From Cyanobacteriota bacterium (GTDB lineage: Bacteria; Cyanobacteriota; Cyanobacteriia; Leptolyngbyales; Leptolyngbyaceae), in the NCBI GenBank assembly GCA_027482985.1, contig JAIXVO010000737.1:1-7189 (forward strand): a stretch of 7,189 nt of DNA, written 5' to 3'. Below the pieces are notes generated by a model. That model saw only the letters and a program-made list of their open reading frames with translations. It did not search any database and had not been told where the DNA came from. Below are positions 1 to 7,189 of this stretch, in pieces (within the stretch, counting starts at the first letter, position 1; every line of letters begins with the position of its first letter). Both the position numbers and the translations under genes were made by a program.

Positions 1-119
1 TCTTGAAGCTGACGATCGGCATTCGCGTCACACCCATGGGTGAACAAATTGGCCTGGATATCACGGAACATGGGATGGAAGCTTACAGCGGTTTCCTGGA
101 GTCGGATGAGGGGGTGTAG
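1..119 (+). CDS. amt: Ammonium transporter (Amt family), C-terminal fragment
   Basis: This is the 3' end of a gene whose body lies left of the window; reading from base 3, 38 codons precede a TAG at 117-119. Amt proteins are trimeric inner-membrane ammonium channels. Only the cytoplasmic C-terminal tail is visible here. It contains the stretch [14 protein letters not shown], which matches the conserved Amt tail pattern (G-L-D, then H-G, then A-Y) involved in trimer cross-talk and P-II/GlnK-dependent gating. The basic segment [11 protein letters not shown] just before it also fits the family, as does the acidic ending ESDEGV. In cyanobacteria amt genes are usually NtcA-controlled, but no promoter can be seen because the 5' end is missing. 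Identification rests on this short tail alone, so the family is likely but the subtype is unknown. Confidence 0.8.
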   Translation, partial: LKLTIGIRVTPMGEQIGLDITEHGMEAYSGFLESDEGV

Positions 120-156
120 AAGGCTTCGCTCAAGTTGAAATGAGTGACAGTCCAAA

Positions 157-177
157 CTGCTGTGATCACGGCAGCAG
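157..177 (+). other. Small hairpin in the amt-permease spacer
   Basis: The spacer between amt and the permease contains a perfect 6-bp inverted repeat, CTGCTG (157-162) and CAGCAG (172-177), extendable by one G-U pair. Its loop overlaps the palindrome GTGATCAC. It lies 38 bases after the amt stop, where a terminator could sit, but no run of T follows, so a factor-independent terminator is not well supported. I see no convincing promoter or Shine-Dalgarno sequence for the permease in the rest of this spacer. Confidence 0.3.
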
Positions 178-225
178 GCACGGTTATTGCGGCTCAAATC
201 TTGAAAAGTAGTTTAAGATACAGAA

Positions 226-1290
226 ATGCAATATTCCTCGACCGGGCTACCCCAGCCGTTGACTCAAACTCCCGCGATCGCGACCCTCGCTGCATTGTGT
301 ATTGCAGTTTTGTCGATCGCCTCGGCAGCAATTCTAATTAAATTTAGCGAACAAGAAATTAATCCCTACGCTACAGCCTTTCATCGCTTCTGGATCACGA
401 CAGTGTTGCTGGGAGTCTGGAATGGCGGACGGTGGTTGTGGCGACAGTGGCAGGCTCCCACGCAAATTGATTTAACCGTATCTGTTGCCAGTCCCGTTGC
501 TCCGCTGACGTGGCAAGTATGGGCACAACTAACCTTAGTGGGCAGCTTTTTGGCGGGTGATTTGATGCTGTGGGCGTGGTCGCTGACTCAAACTAGTGTG
601 GCGAATGCAACGCTACTGGCGAATTTAACGCCCGTTTTTTCCTGCATTGGGGGTTGGCTCTGGCTCGACAAACGCTTTGATCGACGGTTTGTGGCCGGTA
701 TGCTGATTGCGATCGCGGCGATCGGGCTGATTGGCTGGGATGACTCGCACCTGGCACTGGGCAAGTTTGCCGGAGATGCCGCCGCTCTGCTGGCTGCGAT
801 TGCCTTTAGTGTGTATCTGGCGTTGCTGGAGCAGTTACAGACGCGCTTCCAAACCACCACTTTGCTATGGGGCAGTTCGGCGATCGCCAGCCTCATCTCG
901 TTCCCCGTTGCCTGGGGGATGGGCGGCAATTTGTTCCCGACAACGCTGCAAGGGTGGTTCGCCGTTCTGTCGCTGGCAGTAATCTGTCAAATTTTGGGAC
1001 AGGGGATGCTGGTGCACAGTCTGAATCGACTCTCGGCTGAGTTTGTGGCGCTCTTCTTACTCATGGAACCGATTTTGGCAGGTGTGGGTGCCTGGTTGTT
1101 ACTGGGCGAACAACTGAGCCTGCTGAATCTGGTGGCATTCGCGATCGCCATGGTGGGCATTTATTTATCCATGACCAGCCCCTCAGCCCTGCAAGCAGAC
1201 ACGGCACCGCTTTACCTGGGTGAATTGACGGTCGAACTGGCTCCCGTGACCGTAACGACGGAAGCAGCGGCGATCGAGGTCTTGCGGTAA
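226..1290 (+). CDS. EamA/DMT-superfamily permease (10 TM)
   Basis: This 354-residue protein is an inner-membrane permease of the drug/metabolite transporter superfamily, made of two EamA repeats of five helices. Hydrophobic segments lie near residues 19-39, 49-66, 98-120, 128-147, 154-171 (repeat 1) and 182-202, 212-232, 243-262, 272-293, 297-316 (repeat 2). Family-typical features are the N-P-x-x-x-A-x-x-R-F stretch after TM1 (residues 46-55), LLANLTPVFS at the start of TM4 (130-139), and the matching LFLLMEPILAGVGAWLLLGE in TM9 (277-295). The 30-residue linker between TM2 and TM3 and a 38-residue hydrophilic, acidic tail after TM10 are longer than usual. Family members export amino acids, purines or other metabolites; the substrate cannot be read from sequence. 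ATG 226 is chosen because it precedes TM1 by a normal distance; no strong Shine-Dalgarno is seen. The gene follows amt in the same direction and converges with tal. Confidence 0.88.
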   Translation: MQYSSTGLPQPLTQTPAIATLAALCIAVLSIASAAILIKFSEQEINPYATAFHRFWITTVLLGVWNGGRWLWRQWQAPTQIDLTVSVASPVAPLTWQVWAQLTLVGSFLAGDLMLWAWSLTQTSVANATLLANLTPVFSCIGGWLWLDKRFDRRFVAGMLIAIAAIGLIGWDDSHLALGKFAGDAAALLAAIAFSVYLALLEQLQTRFQTTTLLWGSSAIASLISFPVAWGMGGNLFPTTLQGWFAVLSLAVICQILGQGMLVHSLNRLSAEFVALFLLMEPILAGVGAWLLLGEQLSLLNLVAFAIAMVGIYLSMTSPSALQADTAPLYLGELTVELAPVTVTTEAAAIEVLR

Positions 1291-1377
1291 GGGGCGATCG
1301 AGAGGCAATGTCATTGGGGTCACGATTCACCCGCAGGCTAAGACGACTTGGGCGATTTCTAAACAAGAAAATACTTA

Positions 1378-1440
1378 TAGGGGCAGGTTTAGCAACAGAA
1401 TTGTGAACACTCACATAACCGATGGCAAAACCAGCCCTTA
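1378..1440 (-). terminator. Possible terminator between convergent genes
   Basis: A 13-base imperfect inverted repeat pairs 1378-1390 (TAGGGGCAGGTTT) with 1428-1440 (AAACCAGCCCTTA), with one mismatch and one G-U pair. The 37-base loop contains a second hairpin, TGTGA (1402-1406) with TCACA (1411-1415). Read on the - strand, after tal, the structure is followed by a T-rich stretch (TAAGTATTTTCTTGTTT), which fits termination of the glycolytic transcript. The arms also pair on the + strand, but no comparable T-run follows there. The large loop makes this weaker than a canonical terminator. Confidence 0.35.
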
Positions 1441-1470
1441 CGCAGAGTAAAGTCTTTCTAAGAAATCTCC

Positions 1471-2646
1471 TTACACTTTGGCGAGTTCCAGCACGGCACC
1501 TAATCCGGCACTCATTTCTTCGGGAGAAATTTTGCCGTCGTGGTCTTTATCCAGCGCATCAAACACGGCATCCGTCCCCATCCACTCTTCGCGGGTAATG
1601 AAGCCATCGCCATCCATGTCATAAGCATGGAAGATGTCATCCGCCGCATGGTGCACCGTTTCGCCTGCTTCCAGTCGCGTCAGGCGGGCGGCCAACAGTT
1701 GTTCCAGGGTTTCTAGTGCTTTAGTAAAGCCTTGAATCCCTTCCGCTAGTTTTTCGGAGGCCATCTTGTCGGCAGCGTGCATTTGGTCGAAGGTGGCTTT
1801 GTCCATTGACAGTTTTTCAATGTCCATCGAAGCGGCTTTTGCGGGATCGAGAAGGCGGGGCAAATTGCCTTCGGTCGCTTGTAGTTCAGCCAACAACTTG
1901 GGCGAAATGGTGAGCAGATCGCAGCCTGCTAACTCAATGATTTCGCCAATGTTACGGAAACTGGCACCCATCACTTCAGTTTGATAGCCAAACTTTTTGT
2001 AGTAGTTGTAGATGCTGGTCACGGATTGCACTCCCGGATCGGCGGCTCCTTCATATTGCTGCCCCGTTTCCTTGACATACCAATCTAGAATCCGCCCGAC
2101 AAAGGGAGAGATCAGCGTAATCCCCGCTTCGGCACAAGCGATCGCCTGATGCACCCCAAACAGCAGCGTCAGGTTGCAGTGAATCCCTTCTTGCTCCAGG
2201 ATTTCACCCGCCTTGATGCCTTCCCAGGTCGAGGCAATTTTGATCAACACGCGATCGCGGCCAATCCCCGCTTTTTCGTACTCGGAAATTAAGTAGCGGG
2301 CTTTGGCGACCGTCGCATCCGTATCGTAGGACAACCGCGCATCAACTTCTGTCGAAACCCGTTTCGGCACAATCTCCAGGATTTTCTTCCCAAAGGAAAC
2401 AGCAAGGCGATCGAAGGCTAAAGTGGCGACTTCGGCATCCGATGCGCCCGCTCCCGCATCCTGCTTGGCTTGCAATAACGTCTCATCGACAATGCTCTGA
2501 TATTCCGGCATTTGCGCCGCTGCTGTAATCAAAGAGGGGTTGGTCGTGGCATCGCGGGGGGTGAACTTTTCGATCGCCTGTAAATCACCTGTATCCGCCA
2601 CCACAACTGTCATCTCGCGCAGTTGTTCCAGTAAAGTCTGAGCCAT
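1471..2646 (-). CDS. tal: Transaldolase with C-terminal EF-hand pair
   Basis: Transaldolase moves a dihydroxyacetone unit from sedoheptulose-7-P to glyceraldehyde-3-P, linking the pentose-phosphate pathway to glycolysis in the cytosol. Residues 1 to about 320 form the TalB-type barrel. The Schiff-base lysine is K136 in [11 protein letters not shown]; other active-site residues by comparison with E. coli TalB are D18 (VVADTGD), N36 (DATTNPSLI) and E100 ([10 protein letters not shown]). Residues 335-391 add two canonical EF-hand loops, 343-354 (D343, D345, D347, T351, E354) and 366-377 (D366, D368, D370, S374, E377), with all calcium ligand positions filled. The 391-residue length is about 70 more than plain TalB and matches a transaldolase/EF-hand arrangement known in cyanobacteria. 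Calcium control of activity is inferred, not shown. ATG 2646 has a good Shine-Dalgarno. It is the last gene of the glycolytic block, 60 bases after gpmA. Confidence 0.97.
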   Translation of the reverse strand: MAQTLLEQLREMTVVVADTGDLQAIEKFTPRDATTNPSLITAAAQMPEYQSIVDETLLQAKQDAGAGASDAEVATLAFDRLAVSFGKKILEIVPKRVSTEVDARLSYDTDATVAKARYLISEYEKAGIGRDRVLIKIASTWEGIKAGEILEQEGIHCNLTLLFGVHQAIACAEAGITLISPFVGRILDWYVKETGQQYEGAADPGVQSVTSIYNYYKKFGYQTEVMGASFRNIGEIIELAGCDLLTISPKLLAELQATEGNLPRLLDPAKAASMDIEKLSMDKATFDQMHAADKMASEKLAEGIQGFTKALETLEQLLAARLTRLEAGETVHHAADDIFHAYDMDGDGFITREEWMGTDAVFDALDKDHDGKISPEEMSAGLGAVLELAKV

Positions 2647-2654
2647 GTTGAAAA

Positions 2655-2659
2655 TCCTC
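2655..2659 (-). promoter_or_regulatory. Ribosome binding site of tal
   Basis: On the - strand the sequence reads GAGGA, 8 bases before the tal ATG, which supports the chosen start. The AGGA core could pair with a TCCT seven to ten bases upstream (loop ACTACG), a 4-bp hairpin that might partly mask the site; this is too short to claim as regulation. Confidence 0.7.
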
Positions 2660-2706
2660 GTAGTAGGAATGGAAACTTCAAGCCGGGAGGCGATCGCTGG
2701 ACAGCT

Positions 2707-3402
2707 TCACTTCAAAATCTGTTTGCCCAGCACGGCTCCCGCTAAACTCATGTCATACACAATCGGGACGGCGGTTTCGAGTTCCAGCCCAGGGACTTGC
2801 TCTGGAGCCAGTTGATCCAATTGCATGATGATGGCTCGCAGCGAGTTGCCATGAGCCGCCACCAACACCGTTTCCCCCTGCAAAATGTGGGGCATAATCC
2901 GCTCGGTGAAGTAGGGAATCACTCGTTTCTGAGTATCCTCCAGACTTTCCCCACCGGGAGGCCGCACCGCATACGATCGCCGCCATTCATGCACCAACTC
3001 TGACCCATACCTCGCCGCCGTTTCGGCCTTATTCAAGCCCTGCAGATCGCCATAAAAGCGTTCATCCAGCGCCACATTCGTGAAGATCGGGAGTTCCTGA
3101 CTGCGATCGCCCTGATACTGATCCCAGCCATGCCAGTCCACCTCATCAATTTCGTGTTTGAGAATGGGAGTTTTACCGCCACAAACATCGTCCTTTTCCG
3201 TCAGAATGCAAATCGCCGTTTCGATCGCCCGAATCAACTTACTGGTAAAACACACATCCACCCGGTAAGTCGCCAATTTGCAAGAGGCGATCGTCGCTTC
3301 CGCCCGCCCCCGCTCACTCAACGGCACATCCACCCACCCCGTAAATTTGTTGGTGGCATTCCACAAACTTTGGCCATGACGAGTCAGAATCAGGTGCGGC
3401 AT
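2707..3402 (-). CDS. gpmA: 2,3-bisphosphoglycerate-dependent phosphoglycerate mutase
   Basis: This cytosolic enzyme of the histidine phosphatase superfamily interconverts 3- and 2-phosphoglycerate through a phosphohistidine. The 231-residue protein has the acceptor H9 in LTRHGQSLWN, the second catalytic histidine H184 in AAHGNSLRA, the phosphate-binding R58 (SKLIRAIET) and the dPGM signature ERFYGDLQGLNKAET (114-128) with acid E114. FTGWVDVPLSERG (20-32) is also typical of true mutases rather than broad phosphatases. Compared with E. coli GpmA (250 residues) there is about 29 residues of extra sequence before ERFYG (roughly 66-110), a shortened loop at PPGGESL (148-154), and no long C-terminal tail. 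Four cysteines (41, 51, 65, 74) cluster in the N-terminal third. Many cyanobacteria rely on the cofactor-independent mutase GpmI, so its share of the flux is uncertain. ATG 3402 has a strong Shine-Dalgarno and follows gap by 28 bases, suggesting co-transcription. Confidence 0.92.
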   Translation of the reverse strand: MPHLILTRHGQSLWNATNKFTGWVDVPLSERGRAEATIASCKLATYRVDVCFTSKLIRAIETAICILTEKDDVCGGKTPILKHEIDEVDWHGWDQYQGDRSQELPIFTNVALDERFYGDLQGLNKAETAARYGSELVHEWRRSYAVRPPGGESLEDTQKRVIPYFTERIMPHILQGETVLVAAHGNSLRAIIMQLDQLAPEQVPGLELETAVPIVYDMSLAGAVLGKQILK

Positions 3403-3408
3403 CCCTTC

Positions 3409-3414
3409 ACCTCC
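3409..3414 (-). promoter_or_regulatory. Strong ribosome binding site of gpmA
   Basis: The - strand reads GGAGGT six bases before the gpmA ATG, within an almost pure purine stretch that fills the 28-base spacer after the gap stop. This is the best Shine-Dalgarno match in the window, fixes the start, and fits efficient re-initiation after gap. Confidence 0.8.
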
Positions 3415-3430
3415 CTCTCTCTCCCTGCCC

Positions 3431-6140
<2,710 letters not shown>

Positions 6141-6173
6141 AATTACGGTACCTGCTCACTTCGATGTCTCAAC

Positions 6174-6203
6174 AAAATAACCACTGAATTTACATCTCTT
6201 TAA
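6174..6203 (-). promoter_or_regulatory. Weak candidate promoter of pgi
   Basis: On the - strand TTAAAG (6203-6198) and TATTTT (6179-6174) are 18 bases apart in an AT-rich patch and resemble -35 and -10 boxes with three and four of six consensus bases. Transcription would begin near 6167, giving a leader of about 27 bases to ATG 6140 or 51 to ATG 6116. I found no GTA-N8-TAC NtcA site. The match is poor, so this marks only the most likely place. Confidence 0.22.
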
Positions 6204-6290
6204 CTAAACTGCCGCTTGGCCTCGCTGGGATGGGGCAGAGGGCGGGCATTATTTGGGGATGAGAGCTTGTTTATCTTGTGGGGGGCCATT

Positions 6291-6363
6291 GGTAATGGGT
6301 GATGGGTAATGGGTGATGGGTGATGGGTGATGGGTGATGGGTAATGGGTGATGGGTGATGGGT
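6291..6363. repeat. Heptameric short tandem repeat array (STRR type)
   Basis: Ten complete 7-base units and a partial eleventh read GGTGATG (seven copies) or GGTAATG (three copies, units 1, 3 and 8) on the + strand; on the other strand this is CATCACC/CATTACC. The only variation is the G/A change at the fourth base. Such heptamer arrays (short tandemly repeated repetitive sequences) occur in spacers of filamentous cyanobacteria and expand or shrink by slippage. Because 7 is not a multiple of 3, the array is open in several frames, which creates a spurious PSPITHH-repeat reading frame on the - strand. It lies about 150 bases upstream of pgi. Confidence 0.95.
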
Positions 6364-6518
6364 TTACTGAGAAAGTTGTTTGGGTCATCACCTGCGGATT
6401 ACAGCCCGCTTATATTGTGGGAGGTCTTGGCGGGTTCAGCCATTTTCCTCAAGACATTTACAGGATCGCTATAAATCTTGGGGATCACGATTCACTTGGC
6501 GCGATCGCCCTGGACTCT

Positions 6519-7189
6519 TCAGGGGGTCAACATTTGCGCGGCACATAGGGCTGATCCCATCAGGCCGACGCGGGGATTTGTCACAACGTAAATCGGAATT
6601 TTTTCGATCGCTGGACTCACCCGCCCTTTGTCGTTAAACGCCTCCACAAAATCCCCACCTTGCATCAGGGGCAGATTTTTGCCGGCAATTCCCCCGGCAA
6701 TATATACCCCGCCATAGGGCAACAGTTTTAACGCCAAATTTCCTGCTTCCGCGCCATAGGCTCGAATGAACAGGTTCATGGTTTCGATACAGAGATAATC
6801 GGTTTCCGCGATCGCGTGCTGAGAAATCAGGGCGGCGAGATCGACGGTTTTTTCTTCTTTTCCGGCTTCTTGTTGCCAGGTTTGGTAGGCGGCGGTCATT
6901 TCTGGTGACTCTTCACAAATGCCCCGTGTCCGCATGAACGAGTAAATGGCGTGAATGCCGGTGCCGGAAACGACTCGTTCTGTCGAGATCCGATCCAGCC
7001 CGTGATGCTCTTTCAAAAACCGCCAGAGTTGATATTCCACCTCGTTGTGAGCGGCAAAATCGCTGTGTCCGCCCTCGGTGGCAAAGACTCGATAGCCCTT
7101 CCCATTCGGCACGACATACCCCTGCCCTAATCCCGTTCCGGCACCAATGATGGCGATCGTGCCGTGGGGATCGCGATCGCCCTCCCGCA
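6519..7189 (-). CDS. glk: Glucokinase (Glk family), C-terminal part
   Basis: Glucokinase phosphorylates glucose to glucose-6-P with ATP, supplying Pgi. The frame is open to the right window edge, so the start and the N-terminal ATP-binding segment lie outside; 222 codons remain, about two thirds of the usual 320-350 residues. A GTG at 7112 could be mistaken for a start, but coding clearly continues upstream with DPHGTIAIIGAGTGLGQGY, the conserved Glk sugar-binding region. Next come TEGGHSDFAAHNEVEYQLW (compare EGGHVDFAP in E. coli Glk, whose histidine and acid contact the sugar), RVVSGTGIHAIYSF, the glycine-rich GGVYIAGGIAGKN, FNDKGR and a C-terminal NPRVGLMGSA. These match the Glk family rather than ROK kinases, which carry a zinc-binding cysteine motif not seen here. 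TGA is at 6519-6521. It runs in the same direction as pgi but is separated by 378 bases. Confidence 0.95.
   Translation of the reverse strand, partial: REGDRDPHGTIAIIGAGTGLGQGYVVPNGKGYRVFATEGGHSDFAAHNEVEYQLWRFLKEHHGLDRISTERVVSGTGIHAIYSFMRTRGICEESPEMTAAYQTWQQEAGKEEKTVDLAALISQHAIAETDYLCIETMNLFIRAYGAEAGNLALKLLPYGGVYIAGGIAGKNLPLMQGGDFVEAFNDKGRVSPAIEKIPIYVVTNPRVGLMGSALCAAQMLTP

Larger units (their letters stand above)
6141..6518. other. Long glk-pgi spacer (378 bases)
   Basis: This is the only gene-free stretch over 300 bases. It holds the heptamer array (6291-6363), an AT-rich stretch next to pgi where a promoter could sit (6141-6205), and a purine-rich + strand part (6221-6260). The half next to glk has a 6-bp inverted repeat, GTCTTG (6424-6429) with CAAGAC (6450-6455), without a following T-run, and one HIP1 site at 6501-6508. 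On the - strand a 29-codon reading frame from GTG 6488 to TAA 6399 is open but unsupported. No tRNA or recognisable riboswitch is seen. Confidence 0.6.

Noticed and set aside
1061..1414. A 117-codon - strand frame over the permease 3' end and the convergent spacer
   Set aside because: Most of it is antisense to TM9-TM10 of the permease; it has Arg/Pro/Ser-rich content and no motif.
1402..1415. TGTGA-N4-TCACA as a possible CRP-type operator
   Set aside because: CRP-family sites need a six-base spacer; this one has four, and it lies between converging 3' ends where an operator has no promoter to act on.
6200..6391. A 63-codon - strand frame with a repeated PSPITHH pattern
   Set aside because: It is produced by the 7-base tandem repeat, which yields a 7-residue period in any frame without stops. 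It has no ribosome binding site and no non-repeat domain.
6508..6524. A 7-bp hairpin, CCCTGGA and TCTTCAGGG side, over the glk stop codon as a terminator
   Set aside because: It overlaps the stop codon, includes a G-U pair, and is not followed by T on the - strand.
7110..7112. GTG 7112 as the start of the glucokinase gene
   Set aside because: The frame stays open upstream to the window edge and encodes conserved Glk sequence (IIGAGTGLGQG), so this GTG is an internal valine codon.

Overview
The window looks like the chromosome of a cyanobacterium, probably a filamentous one. Three things point there. HIP1 octamers (GCGATCGC) are dense: I count about 15 perfect copies by eye, in genes and spacers alike. 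The transaldolase carries a C-terminal pair of EF-hands, a fusion I associate with cyanobacteria. A heptameric short tandem repeat of the type often seen in filamentous cyanobacteria lies in the longest spacer. I cannot name a genus with confidence.

Layout. On the + strand, the last 38 codons of an ammonium transporter (amt) enter from the left edge. A 106-base spacer follows, then a complete ten-helix EamA/DMT-family permease (226-1290). The rest is on the - strand. Read in the direction of transcription from the right edge: glucokinase (glk, 5' end outside the window), a 378-base spacer with the heptamer array, glucose-6-phosphate isomerase (pgi), glyceraldehyde-3-phosphate dehydrogenase of the NAD type (gap), a 2,3-bisphosphoglycerate-dependent phosphoglycerate mutase (gpmA-like), and transaldolase fused to EF-hands (tal). 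The permease and tal converge on a 180-base spacer that holds a long imperfect inverted repeat, possibly a terminator.

How the genes fit together. The - strand block is a sugar-catabolism cluster. Glk phosphorylates glucose, Pgi interconverts glucose-6-P and fructose-6-P, Gap and phosphoglycerate mutase run the lower Embden-Meyerhof steps, and Tal links the pentose-phosphate pool to triose and hexose phosphates. Spacers from pgi to tal are short (76, 28 and 60 bases), and gap, gpmA and tal each have a clear Shine-Dalgarno sequence, so pgi-gap-gpmA-tal is plausibly one transcript. Glk may be separately transcribed, given its long spacer. The NAD-type Gap suggests dark or heterotrophic catabolism rather than the Calvin cycle. 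Phosphofructokinase, aldolase, phosphoglycerate kinase, enolase and pyruvate kinase are not in the window.

I see no undescribed defence or mobile system. The points most worth a second look are the calcium-binding domain on transaldolase, the unusual indel pattern of the phosphoglycerate mutase, the extra C-terminal domain of Pgi, and the heptamer array upstream of pgi.
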